Below, piece after piece: positions 47,601 to 57,540 of a stretch of DNA of 64,000 bases. Positions within the stretch are counted from its first letter, which is position 1; the number at the start of each line of letters is the position of its first letter. The position numbers were made by a program, and so were the translations under genes. The notes under the pieces are model-generated. The model was not told the origin of the DNA. It did no database searches and worked only from the letters and a program-made list of their open reading frames with translations. The DNA comes from Ditylenchus dipsaci (Eukaryota > Nematoda > Chromadorea > Rhabditida > Anguinidae): assembly GCA_004194705.1 (NCBI GenBank), contig SADC01001218.1:62001-126000 (forward strand), read 5' to 3'.

Positions 47601-50600
47601 ATAAAATTAGGATTGCCTCCGCTTTGATTGAAAGACGATGAAGTGCTCTGGTAATTACCGCGCGAGATGCTGACATTTCTCTGGTCTTCCTGAGGATTCA
47701 CGCTGCTAGTAGACACATTCACCTGACCTGAATAAGAGCCACGGCCACGCAAATTTTCACCTCGGAAGTTGGCCATAATCTTCAAAGTTCGATTGAGCTA
47801 CTCGGATTTACGAAAACTGAAAAGTACGGATACATATTTTGTTGCCTCAGCAGCGATGACGAAAATTGAGCATGCAAGGAGCCAAGAAATGACAAGTTTG
47901 ACAACAGTAGGCCAACGATTTTGAAGTTTTCAAAGGAGAATTGCAGGTCGGCGCAAAAAATTTTGAGGCATCGACGTTACACGGCTTTTCAAAACGCCCG
48001 AAAGTGTGTCATTTAGCTTTTTAGACGTGTCTGCATGGCGCAGTGGGTAAAGCTCTTCGTCACACCATTTACATAGCAAAATAGGCTATTTTCCTCGGGC
48101 CACGAGTTCGATCCCACCCTCTGGTACATCCGATTTTTCACAAAAATTTTTGCAATTTTTTATTCACCCACTCGACTTAAAGGGCATGCCCACGCTAATA
48201 AGAGGTGGTGCGCGGAGATTCAAAAAATTTTCCTAATCATTGAACTTCTGTACGGATTTTTCAACTTGGTTTCCAACCAAACCATACCTAAAATTAAATT
48301 CTAGGCCTTGTTTTGTTAGAAACCAAGTTGAAAATTCTTACAGAAGTTCAACGATTGGGAAAAATTTTTGAATTCCGGGCACCACCTCTTATTAGCGTGG
48401 CATGCCCCTTTAAAGGGCATGCCCGTGCGTTAAGGCGCGAACCAGCAGTTTTTTTTTGAGTTTTTTCTTATCGTCCCATTTTTCACTCGTTCGGCGTCAA
48501 ATCTGATATAGATGACCTTATACTGCTTTTAAAACTAGACAAAAAACTTAAAAAATCTAGACGGAACGAATGTAAAAATTTATCGAGAAAGAAAAGAACT
48601 GCTGGTTCGCGCCTTTTCCCCCCATCGGGCACGATCATGCCTCTTTAAAATCGAAAAGTAGACATAGGTCATAGAGATCAGACTTTCAGCTTTTCTTATA
48701 AAATTTTGAGTACAGGCCCGATGAAAGTCCAGAATTCACGTCAAATACAAGGCAAAAGTTGAAACACAACTTCTTTTTGTATACAGTTGCGGACAATTGA
48801 TTGGCGTCAGCATCTTGTTGATATCTTGTTGATTTTGAATGTAAATATAAATTTTCGAAAAACCAAATACACGGTTTTGTAGAGCTCTTCAAGGGCTACA
48901 AAACTGTCATTACACTTTTCTAAAAAAAATAATTTTCTTGGTTTGTTTTGGGCAACTTTTAAGAGCGTTGCATTTTTTTGCCCGACAATTGATTGGCGTC
49001 AGAAAGTTTTATTGGATAATAACATAACAAACATAACAAACATAACAATTTACATCAACAATAGCTTGACAATGTAAGCCCTGAATCTTAGCTACAATTT
49101 GGTAGGTCAAACTCTTATTTTGATTATTTCGAGAAAAGTTATGACCATCAATAAAAACGTGTCGATTTCTAGTCAAAATCAAAGTAAATGGAAGGAAAAT
49201 GGTTGTTCGGTCGCATAAATACTGACTTTTCTTGAAAGTTTCAATATCGAAAGTTATGAGTTAATGCACTATTTGAAAGCTTAATAATTTTTCTACAAAA
49301 TGACATACAGTGCGTATCATAATGATAGGAAAACTTGATTTTTTGCGAAATTGTTAAGTTTTTTATTCAAAAAATTCCTACTTTTCAAACACAATGTTGA
49401 ATTACATCAAAATAATGCTATTCGCAATGAAAAAAAAATCGTTTGTTTTGACTGGAAATTTTTTACGCACCATAAACCGAAAAAATGCCGTATCATAATG
49501 ATAGAAACTTTTTGTAAAATGAACTTTATTGATGTGATAACTTTTTTTTTGTTCACGTCTATTGTCAATGCTTGATTACTGTTTGTAAACCCTGTTTCTC
49601 AGCTACAATTCGGTTGGTCAAACTTATTTTTTGGTCATTATGAAAAAAGTTATGACCATCAAGATAAAAGCGTCGATTTCTAGTCAAAATAAAGGAAAAT
49701 CTAAGGAAAATGACTGTTTAGCCACATAAATCATAGCTTTTCTCAAAAAAATTTTGATGAAAAAATCACATTCAATGCACCATTCGAAAGCTCTTTCATT
49801 TCTCTACAAAATAACATGTCCAAAGTTTTTTTAGAAAAATACAGGACTGAGAAACGGACGGTACTTTTTTCTGCCCGCTAATTACTTCTTTCTGCCCGCT
49901 AAATCTTTTTTTCTGCCCGCAAATTTGAAATGCCGCTAATTACTTTTTTGCCCGCTAAATACTTTTTTCTGCCCGCAAATTACTTTTTTCTGCCCGCAAA
50001 TTTTCGAAAAAATGCCCGCAAATTTTTCTTCAACGGGTATAAAGCTAATTCACTGTCCTCTACTCAATTTTTCTCATCCTTTTGTGGTTTTCATGTGTGT
50101 TTGAGCATCTTGTAGTGGGCTGGGCCCAGAAAATTGATCATTGCTTGGATATTTCGGTGAGCCTTCTTTAACTGTTATTAGGCTGAATTTCTTGTTGTTT
50201 CTTAGCCGATATTTGACTTCTAGTGATTGAATATTCAGGTTAATGTCACGTACTTAAGTGAGGGAATCTCAGCAGCATTGTCCAACAGTTGTGGAGTGCC
50301 CGTATTGGTCTGCTTAGAATCTGTTTAATGGCTTTAAACGTTATTTCCAGAATATTTAATTCGGGATTTTAGGTTCGCTGATCAGGTAACTTTTTCTTTA
50401 TGACATGATTCGCGTTTCGATTGCATACAGCGTGACAGGGTCGTCAATGCACGTAGCGTCAATTGAAAATATTTTAGTCCACTTGGAAAATATGAACTTT
50501 GTCACGCGGTATGTGGTGCAACTGCCACTCTCTATGTGCCTTCGTGCTCCACCCACAAGACAGCATGGCTAGGCCTGTGTAACATAGTTGTCGGAGCACG

Positions 50601-53600
50601 TTAACTTCAAGAGGCTGCCTAGCGAGAGTTAGGCTTTTCGAGTATTTCAGTTCATTCATTTTAAGGTCTTTCTCGTGGATCAACAACAGTCAAATGTCAA
50701 CGAAGCCAGGTCGATTTACTGACGTCAAATTTTCCTTTTTAAAGCCAACCGTGATGATAAGTAAGTAATTTCCTGAAATTTCTGTGATATTTTCACTTCT
50801 TTCAACTTCAACCATCCGTTTCTCAGCCCTGTGCAATTTTCAAAAAAAGCCTGATATGTCATTTTGAAGAAAAATTATTAAGCTTTCAAATAGTGCATTA
50901 ACTCATAACTTTTGATATTGAAACTTTGGCGCTACTTGAATATACCCCCCCCCCCCCAAATCAACTTTTTTTAAAATGTTCCCAAACACCCTATATCGAC
51001 CTAAAATCGCCTCAGAAGCTCAAAAAAGACATTATTTTTGAGTTCTGGTCAATAAAAAATCGAGTTTCTGGACCACCCAAAATCACCCATTTGACCATTT
51101 TTCAAGGGATTTAGGTCTGTATTTGGGTGGAAATGGACTAAAAAGGTGCCGACTTCTAACAAAAAGGAAGATGTTGAACATAGTTTTGTTGACTGGGGCC
51201 TAACGCATAAATAAACTCTGGCATGCATACATTTTTATGCATCCAGAGTCACTTTCGAGTGATTTGCGTCTAAGATATGTGGGTGTGCGCATCTCAACCC
51301 CAAGCAACCAAGCCCCCTGCGCCCCTTCGGGGCGCAGGGGGTTTGGTTGGTTAGAGATGCGCACACCCACTTACCTTAGACATAATTCCGAGGAAGACTC
51401 TTGAACAAAAATGCATTTAGAGACTATTTTTGCTCAGCTCCAGTGACCAAACATGATAAAACAGGTAAAAAGTCAAAATTCAAAAGTGTCCAAAATTCGA
51501 TTTTTTATTTACCAGAACTTAAAAATAATGTCTTTTTTGAACTTCTGAGGCCATTTCAGGTCGATATAAGGGGTTTGGAAACACTTTTAAAAAAAGTTGA
51601 TTTGGGGGGGGGGGCGGTATATCCAAGTAGGGTCGAAACTTTCAAGAAAAGTCAGTATTTATGCGACCGAACAACCATTTTCCTTCCTTTCGAGTGAAAA
51701 CGTGTGGAGAATATAGTTATTCCTTAAAAATCTGACTTAAAATGTGAAATTTGTCTAATTTGGAAGAAAAATTTTCGTTGTCCTTGGCGTCGTCGTTGTC
51801 GTTAGCGCTGTCGTTGGATTTTTTATAAATAGGTCGTCGTCGTTGGCGTTGTCGTTGGCGTAAAAGTGCCTTTATAAAACATTTTTTCCAACGACGATGA
51901 CAACGTTTATAAATGAGCCATTATGTACCTTTTTTCCAGAGTTTCCAGATTTTTTGTTAAATAAGGACATTATAAGGTATTTTGGCAAAAATTTGCTATT
52001 TTATTCAGTGCTTATCGCTCTTTTGCTGCCAAAAAAAAGATTTTGACTAAAAATTTCAAAAAATAATAAGATTTGGAATCCCAAAATGAGTACAAATCTT
52101 ATAAATAAGGACGGGTCGTAGCCTTTTGGCCCCTTTTTTCCATTTGTGGCCCCTTTTTCCATTTGTGGCCCCTTTTTTCCATTTGTGGAAAAAGGGGCCA
52201 AACGACTTACGTAAGTCGTTTGGCCCCTTTTTCCACTTTTTGAATTAGCGCCTTTTATATATTTCTATTGTTTGTGTGCTTTTCATATTCTTGGCTCTAG
52301 GTAAATGTTCCCGCGGTGTATACTCCTTCTGGTAAATTTCACTACGGTGAATTCCGCCTCTGGTCGCTAAATTCCTCAGCAAAGATTTTCAACTTAATCT
52401 TTTTTCTTGTAAAAACTCCTATTATTTAAAGTGTTTTTCTATAATCCAGCATCCGTTTTATTGCATGATTTGGGTTATGCACTAACCCAACCAAATGGTC
52501 GTCCATTTGGTGAAAATATTTTCTTTATGTGTTTTGGGTTTCCGAAATCCGTTTTTTGCAGTAATTCGAGCATTCTAAAGAAGGTTTTACAATAGTAAAA
52601 TGCCATTTTCTAGGGTGATTTTGAGTTTTGGTAAAATAGCTAAAATGACAGTTTGGAATTTACAGAGTATATTCAGATTATCGGAATAGGTAAAGGTAAT
52701 AGCTTTTTGAAGCCGAAAAATAAGAGAGAGAAAAAATTGACCCAGGTGGGCATCCAAATCCACCACTTGCACCCGGATATGGACCCGGACTGAGTAGACC
52801 GACCAGTTAACTTCCTCATTTCGACATATCTGCCTAGGTATCCACTTACCAGAGGTATCCATTCGTCTCCAGGTATCTTCATTCACCTAAACCATTTGAG
52901 CATTGGGTAACACTACCTGGCTACTACTACCTAGGCATTTCCACCAGAGTACCGTTACCTAGGTAGAACAACCTGAGCACCACCTGATTACCCTTCGGGA
53001 TACGTGATTAATGCAGAACTGGGGCTCCTGCAAGTCAAATTGCTGTTTTAGCATTATCAAACCGTGTTTGGTACACGATTATGGATAGGTAGAATGACTT
53101 TTAGTTAGTTTCAGCTAAATCCAAAATTTTGGATTTTAGAGATGGATACCCATTTAGAGGAGGTACCAGGTGGTTCCCTATCCACCCTGAGGCTTAACAG
53201 TCTTATAAAAATTAGTTTATGACAGTTATTCAAGAAAATAATAATAAAAGAACAACAAACTGCAAAAAAAAACAATAACACTAAAAAAGGCGCGTATTTA
53301 CAAACGATTTACGTAAGTCGTTTGGCCCTTTTTTCCACAAATGGAAAAATGGGGCCAAACGCCCCTACGCCAATAAGGACGTCTGGCACCCTGCTTTTGT
53401 CCCATTCTGGAACTACCCTTTGTTCTAACTACTTAGGCTTAGGGGTAGGTCAGCGTATGTTAGGACGAACTAATAAAGGTCTTACGCAGCTTTTCCGAGG
53501 AAATCTGGGACTGGGACCAATATTAGAGCGCTCTTTATGAGGTTTTTAAAAAAAAGATTTGGGACGAAATGGGACAAACGGTACATAACTTCAACGCACC

Positions 53601-55862
53601 AAAATTTTTAGAATTTCAAACGGTCATAACGGTTATAATTCTTGAAGTGATGGCGAAATTCTATTTTTACGCATCGATTTATCTTCAGACCAAAATTAAT
53701 TTGGTATATGTTGTCAAATACACAATCTTTTCTTGGTCCACCCTGTGGTTTGGGCTGTGTTTTTAATTGGCTGTCCAGATCTGGATCTGGCCAAAGCCAC
53801 AGGTAACGAAATTAATATCATAATATAAATTTCTTGTCGAGTTTTGCTACTGTTGAAAGCATTAAGCTGATTGTATTCCTTTATTTATTTTCCCTAACAA
53901 CTGACACACATCTAATTGTAGGCATTGTAAACTGTGTACCCTCTTCTTCCTGTTCCCCTGAGCCTATTTCTTGCACTAACCCCAAGAAAAGAAGCACTAA
54001 TACATCAACTACATCTAGTAACCACTCCTCCAACTCCTCAACCAGCACTATTCTCTATCAAATGCCTCAGGGGTGGTCTACTGTGCTAGCCCGAAGATGG
54101 TAATTTTCCTCAAATTGTCTTATTGAACCAAAAAGTGATCATTTCAAATTCTTATTTTGCTCTAATTTTTCAGCCTCCGGATTAAACACTAACGGAAGTG
54201 CAGCCACCACTAGCAACCAATCCGGTTCAAATGCCATGATGAATTTGCTGCTGAATGCAGCCAATTCTTCTACATCCAGCACCCCTTCTGCCAGCAATGT
54301 ATTTGGGTCCAGCAACAACTCCAGCCAGCAGCAACAAAGCGACCAAGAAAGCAATGGAAATGTGTTTCAGCAATTATTCAGCGGTTCCAGCGGGTTCCCT
54401 TTGGCAATATGACTTTTCAACAGGTAGTTTTGACACAAATATGCCGTACAGTAGATGCTCCGTATAAAAGCTGTTGAAAGCTTGTTATTGTCCACGGCGT
54501 GTCAAATCGGTCAAAACACCAAATCGACATTTTTCTAGTCAAGACAAAAAATTTGAACACGATTAAATTTGTAGTAACTTTCTCATATTTTATGAACTTT
54601 GTATTCTTATTTGTAACTCATGCTTATATGTGTCCTATATGAGCTATTTTTAAATCAGTGAATTGCCCAGGAATCGCTCTATCGATTGGTGAAAAAATTT
54701 ACCTAATTTTATCAGAAATTCAAAGATTTTGAACAAATAGAAGTTTGAATTGGCGGTGGCAGAGTCAGCTCGCCAACTTTAAATAGCTCGTTCTCAGTGA
54801 TTTCTCCCGGAAAAATAATCTGTCCTACAGTTTTGTAGTATTTTTCACCAGCTTTCTGCTGGTATCTTTGGTTTTTTCATATGAACACTTTATGCGGAGA
54901 TCGAACAAGTTTTAGTAAATTTACACTTTTTAGGTATAATTAATGGACAACGATCAGAAAAAACCTCCAACTCAGTCCTGATTATTCTTAAACCTTGTGC
55001 TGATGGTCTTGTTGGATAGCCAAGAGACCAAAGATCATTTTGACACCAAACTTGTAAATAAAACATGAAAAAATGGGGTAAAAAATAGGGTATGCACCCA
55101 AGCGGATTTGAACCTATGACCTAGACAATGCGTATATAAAAGTACGTCCTCCCTTTAAATAGGGGAAATTGAATTTGAAACAGACTTTTTAGACGAGAAG
55201 TATCTATAGAAAATTAAAAAAAAACAGTATATGAATATTTAGTGCATAAAATTGAACATATTTTTTGTCAATGGTATTTAAAAATGAGAAACTATTTTGA
55301 ATTTTCATTAAAACAGAACGCCAAGCCCGATTTGGTCATTTGACGTGTTTGACACGCCGTGTGTCCTTATAACGATCGTCTATTACATATTTCCTGTATG
55401 TTTCCTTCCTCTTTTTCAATTAGTTCAAGATAATTCTTGATCGGAATTTGGTCAAACCGAAAAGACCATCGTGTTCAGCATCAAATTCTGAGTTAGGAGT
55501 CCCAAAAGCCACGCATTGGAGTCGGAGTGTTAAAAGTGAAATCAGTAGAGCTCCCGTTATTAAAAGAAAACGCAAACAGCTTTGAAAAATATTGACTCTG
55601 CCTGAGATGCAGACCCTCAAAGTCAACGGAGGGTCTCTTATTAGAGAAAATACGGTATCAAAAAGTCAAGAAAAAATAGTAGAGCCTTTTTAAAAATAAA
55701 GACTGGAGGTTAAAAAAATAAACAAAAATATCACTACTTATAAAATTTAATATTGGATATAAACTTCTGATTATTTGTTCACATAAAACAATACTTAAGT
55801 TTTTTAGATCCTCGCCACTGCTGCCCTTTCCCAACTGGCATCAGAGAATGCGAAGAATTGAA
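32685..55862 (+). CDS. SRF: Serum response factor-type MADS-box transcription factor
   Basis: Nuclear transcription factor binding CArG boxes in promoters of cytoskeletal and muscle genes (known of the family). Coding exons: 32685-32852, 35282-35456, 38498-38558, 38609-38791, 39506-39675, 44663-45135, 53922-54099, 54174-54423, 55809-55862. The MADS domain spans exons 3-4: [54 protein letters not shown]. Exon 2 has a Met run and two LLPNG motifs, exon 6 a Glu/Asp-rich segment. The C-terminus has [11 protein letters not shown], a Ser/Asn/Gln-rich tail, and likely ends [17 protein letters not shown]. Exon phases agree only if two missing bases in exon 4 (near 38635 and 38695) and two in exon 6 are restored; exon 8 of this copy also lacks one T (near 54410) that the second copy has. 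Introns 2 and 6 (3.0 and 8.8 kb) are filled with foldback elements. The last three exons are repeated at 60518-62456. Confidence 0.92.
35488..38107. mobile_element. 2.6-kb foldback element in SRF intron 2
   Basis: Two ~715-bp inverted arms (35488-36202 and 37391-38107) around a 1.19-kb spacer. The ends read TTTAAAGGGGCATGCTCGCG and its near complement, with TTTAAA at both edges. The arms are near-identical, producing mirrored ORFs. The spacer has no recognised gene. Part of the arm (CTATGTGCCTTCGTGCT, ATGGCTAGGCC, GAGGCTGCCTAGCGA) matches a diverged segment at 50395-50640. Confidence 0.9.
38102..38341. mobile_element. TTTAAA palindrome abutting the foldback element
   Basis: TTTAAAGGCCTGACCTCTTC at the left and GAAGAGGTCAGGCCCTTTAA at the right, with near-perfect inner arms (CGGTGGTCCCCGCCAATTCA / TGAATTGGCGGGGGACCACC). 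It shares its left TTTAAA with the end of the 35488-38107 element. Confidence 0.85.
39804..39960. repeat. Solo pogo/Tigger-like terminus
   Basis: ACAGTCGAACCTCGATAAAC followed by repeated ATAA.CGGACAC units (near 39842, 39905, 39920). Only one end is present. Lies in SRF intron 5. Confidence 0.55.
40244..40736. mobile_element. GGCGCTACT poly-C/poly-G hairpin element A
   Basis: 493 bp. Left end GGCGCTACTGGCTTATACCC with poly-C; right end poly-G with GGGTATAAGCCAGTAGCGTC. Flanks TTAATTAC (left) and TAATTTAC (right) match as an 8-bp duplication if one T is missing on the left. Extra inner poly-C/poly-G pairs (CTTTCTTATACCCCCC / GGGGTATAAGAAAG) and part of the ~240-bp unit (GCGCAGGGGGCTTGAGAGTT) are inside. 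Confidence 0.85.
41219..42640. repeat. Paired GGGAATCCCG arrays
   Basis: 41230-41375 and 42548-42635 hold clusters of self-complementary CGGGAATCCCG/CGGGATTCCCG units followed by AAATCCCGATCC. The second part is in direct orientation in both. Element B (42001-42246) lies between them. The rest of the interval is AT-rich and without a gene. Confidence 0.55.
42001..42246. mobile_element. GGCGCTACT poly-C/poly-G hairpin element B
   Basis: 246 bp; left end GGCGCTACTATAGAATACAC with poly-C, right end poly-G with TATTCTATAGTAGGGTC. Exact 8-bp duplication ATAATTTT at 41993-42000 and 42247-42254. This is the shortest copy and lacks the ~240-bp unit. Confidence 0.88.
43905..44187. repeat. Palindromic element
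   Basis: TTTTGTAAATTTTTGTAAAT near 43911 and ATTTACAAAAATTTACAAAA near 44164, with paired arms GAGCTTAAAACAATAAAAAG / CTTTTTATTGTTTTAAGCTC and ACACTTTTCCACAT / ATGTGGAAAAGTGT. Non-coding. Confidence 0.82.
44265..44590. mobile_element. TTAAAGG..ATGCCC palindrome beside SRF exon 6
   Basis: TTAAAGGAGGATGCCCGTCG at the left and CGACGGGCATGCCCCTCTGA at the right. Second-level arms are GGCGGGTACCAG / CTGGTACCCGCC. Belongs to the TTTAAA/GCATGCCC family. It ends 73 bp before the exon at 44663. Confidence 0.78.
45702..45865. repeat. Short inverted repeat
   Basis: TATTTGGAACTGATGTTTTT and CATGATCATTTACAACC on the left pair with GGTTGTAAATGATCATG and AAAACATCAGTTCCAAA on the right. Confidence 0.75.
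46826..47776 (-). CDS. RGG/Gly-rich protein nested in SRF intron 6
   Basis: Minus-strand gene within the 8.8-kb SRF intron. Exon 47363-47776 starts [20 protein letters not shown] and has [22 protein letters not shown] and YGRGG, i.e. arginine-glycine motifs typical of RNA-binding proteins. Exon 47256-47315 encodes [15 protein letters not shown]. Exon 47043-47203 encodes [20 protein letters not shown] and [18 protein letters not shown], followed by a stop at 47043. A further exon at 46826-46914 ([20 protein letters not shown], stop) after a good TTTTCAG acceptor suggests an alternative or true C-terminus. One frame change near 47415 resembles the other homopolymer losses. No RNA-binding domain beyond RGG is seen. 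Confidence 0.6.
48025..48125 (+). other. tRNA-like sequence with A- and B-box matches
   Basis: TGGCGCAGTGGG (A-box-like) and GAGTTCGATCCC (B-box-like) about 55 bp apart. The T- and D-stems do not pair as in a working tRNA, so it is more likely a tRNA pseudogene or the head of a tRNA-derived SINE. Confidence 0.4.
48176..48414. mobile_element. TTTAAA palindrome (first of a back-to-back pair)
   Basis: TTAAAGGGCATGCCCACGCT at the left and AGCGTGGCATGCCCCTTTAA at the right. Inner arms TTGAACTTCTGTACGG / TTACAGAAGTTCAACG pair imperfectly. Inner sequence resembles 38102-38341. Confidence 0.85.
48409..48649. mobile_element. TTTAAA palindrome (second of a back-to-back pair)
   Basis: TTTAAAGGGCATGCCCGTGC at the left and GGGCACGATCATGCCTCTTT at the right. 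Shares TTTAAA 48409-48414 with its neighbour. Interior resembles 28813-29052 (CGAACCAGCAG, GATGACCTTAT). Confidence 0.82.
49071..49825. repeat. Diverged ~520-bp tandem repeat
   Basis: GAAAAGTTATGACCATCAA, GTCGATTTCTAGTCAAAAT and AGCTACAATT.GGT.GGTCAAAC occur first at ~49080-49315 and again at ~49590-49825. The first copy also has an inverted counterpart at 50858-50927 plus 51635-51690, which is interrupted by element C. Confidence 0.7.
49860..50035. repeat. Tandem array, TTTTTTCTGCCCGCTAATTAC unit (20-22 bp)
   Basis: Eight imperfect copies of a CTTTTTTCTGCCCGCAAAT-type unit. Non-coding. Confidence 0.8.
50395..50640. repeat. Dispersed repeat shared with the foldback arms
   Basis: CTCTATGTGCCTTCGTGCTC, ATGGCTAGGCCTGTGTAACA and AGAGGCTGCCTAGCGAGAGT match, with divergence, sequence in both arms of the foldback at 35488-38107. 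Repeated again at 57010-57255 in copy 2. Confidence 0.7.
50928..51634. mobile_element. GGCGCTACT poly-C/poly-G hairpin element C (copy 1)
   Basis: 707 bp. Left end GGCGCTACTTGAATATACCC, right end GGTATATCCAAGTAGGGTC. Exact 8-bp duplication GAAACTTT (50920-50927 and 51635-51642). The target was an older inverted repeat whose intact form is at 49200-49330, so the empty site can be read directly. The ~240-bp unit with the GC hairpin lies in the middle (51178-51420). Confidence 0.92.
52128..53357. repeat. GGCCCCTTTTTCCA inverted-end element
   Basis: Left: repeated GGCCCCTTTTTTCCATTTGT and AAACGACTTACGTAAGTCGT (52128-52225). Right: ACGATTTACGTAAGTCGTTT and CCACAAATGG..GGGGCCAAACG (53305-53357). 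The interior (52230-53300) holds the CTACTACCTAGGCA repeat and no gene. Duplicated at 58730-59955. Confidence 0.65.
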
Positions 55863-55997
55863 GAAGCGCTATATCAGATTCCCCTCTGTTCCAGTCAAAA
55901 ATAATAGAGCCAAATGTGTCCACTGGATAACCGATATTTTTTGATTGATAAATGTGTGAGTGTAGTTAAACCGAATAGTGTTACTTAGCTTTGAATT

Positions 55998-56222
55998 GTG
56001 CCTTTTTCTAATTTAAATATCAGCCTTGAAGCTAAGTTGAACCACAACAAACTAATAAAAGAATTTTATTCACAGTTATCCACACTTATTGAGGGCACTG
56101 ATACAAACTTTCTGGTATTTTTAGCAAAAGGCGATCAATCAGTTGTAGTCCACTTTCGAAGCTGTGGTCTTGGTTGGATATTTCATAGCGCCAGCCTCCG
56201 AATCTTTAATTTAAATGTATAA
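55998..56222 (+). CDS. Short ORF after SRF (unrecognised)
   Basis: 74 codons including [20 protein letters not shown] and [17 protein letters not shown], amphipathic and charged. It starts 136 bp after the presumed SRF stop and has no clear splice context. In copy 2 (62594) the frame shifts after HFRSC because of a G-run difference. May be a fragment of a downstream gene or 3' UTR. Confidence 0.3.
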   Translation: MPFSNLNISLEAKLNHNKLIKEFYSQLSTLIEGTDTNFLVFLAKGDQSVVVHFRSCGLGWIFHSASLRIFNLNV

Positions 56223-56654
56223 TCAAAATTGTTTCCAAACATTGAAACGGTGATTTTGAAATTTTCACAATACAGTCGAACCTGGACCGGTAGCAATAAT
56301 CAGCGGATAAAATCCGCGGATAGAAAAATCCGCGGATTTTATCCCGTAGCAATAATAGCCGATAAAATAATCCGCAGCTGCGGATATTATCCGCGGATTT
56401 ATCCTCTGCTCAGGATAATATCCGCGGATTTTATCCTCGGATAAAATCTGTGGATCACTCATGTCAATTTACGCCTCAACCTGATTCACGTGTGAATTCA
56501 CGCCTCAATCTGATCCACATGTGAATTCACTACTCAGTCTGATTAACATGTAGAATTTACATGTTAATGACATGAGAGTCAGATGGAGGCGTGAATTGAC
56601 ACGTGAATCAGATAGAGTCATGAATAAACATGTGGACTTATTGACATAATTGGA

Positions 56655-56908
56655 TACCGTATTTCCTCTAATATACCGACATGTCGGTTTATTTTTCAAC
56701 CCCTCAAAAATCGTGAAAATTTTGGGTCGATCTCGACAATTTTGGATGAAGATCCAAAATCGAAAAAGCGGAATCGATAGAGCTCGTGGGAACTAAGAAA
56801 ACGCAATAAATAGCGATGTAAATTTCTTTCTTTGGACTGAGATACGGACCCTCGAAGTAGGGGTGTCGGTTTATTAGAGGGTGTCGGTATATTAGAGGAA
56901 ATACGGTA
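56655..56908. mobile_element. TACCGTATTTCCTCTAATA element (copy 1)
   Basis: TACCGTATTTCCTCTAATAT at the left and TATTAGAGGAAATACGGTA at the right, inner motif GTCGGTTTATT/GTCGGTATAT near both ends. Related to 4315-4549. A solo end of the same type is at 55636-55654. Confidence 0.8.
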
Positions 56909-57540
56909 TTATTTAATCTAGACCTTCTTAGAATCTGTTTAATGGCTTTAAACGTTATTTCCAGAATATTTAATTCGGGATTTTAGGTTCGCTGATCAGG
57001 TAACTTTTTCTTTATGACATGATTCGCGTTTCGATTGCATACAGCGTGACAGGGTCGTCAATGCACGTAGCGTCAATTGAAAATATTTTAGTCCACTTGG
57101 AAAATATGAACTTTGTCACGCGGTATGTGGTGCAACTGCCACTCTCTATGTGCCTTCGTGCTCCACCCACAAGACAGCATGGCTAGGCCTGTGTAACATA
57201 GTTGTCGGAGCACGTTAACTTCAAGAGGCTGCCTAGCGAGAGTTAGGCTTTTCGAGTATTTCAGTTCATTCATTTTAAGGTCTTTCTCGTGGATCAACAA
57301 CAGTCAAATGTCAACGAAGCCAGGTCGATTTACTGACGTCAAATTTTCCTTTTTAAAGCCAACCGTGATGATAAGTAAGTAATTTCCTGAAATTTCTGTG
57401 ATATTTCACTTCTTTCAACTTCAACCATCCGTTTCTCAGCCCTGTGCAATTTTCAAAAAAAGCCTGATATGTCATTTTGAAGAAAAATTATTAAGCTTTC
57501 AAATAGTGCATTAACTCATAACTTTTGATATTGAAACTTT

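Larger units (their letters stand above)
50313..56926. repeat. 6.6-kb direct tandem duplication, copy 1
   Basis: Starts CTTAGAATCTGTTTAATGGC and runs to the start of copy 2 without spacer. It contains element C, a TIR pair around 52128-53357, SRF exons 7-9 and a TACCGTATTTCCTC element. Copies align end to end; differences seen are almost all +/-1 in A, T, C or G runs (e.g. poly-C at 50945 versus 57558; TTT at 54409 versus TTTT at 61006). Confidence 0.95.

Noticed and set aside
55086..55160. tRNA gene on the minus strand (GGTTCAAATCC)
   Set aside because: A B-box match alone; T-stem does not pair and no A box at proper spacing.
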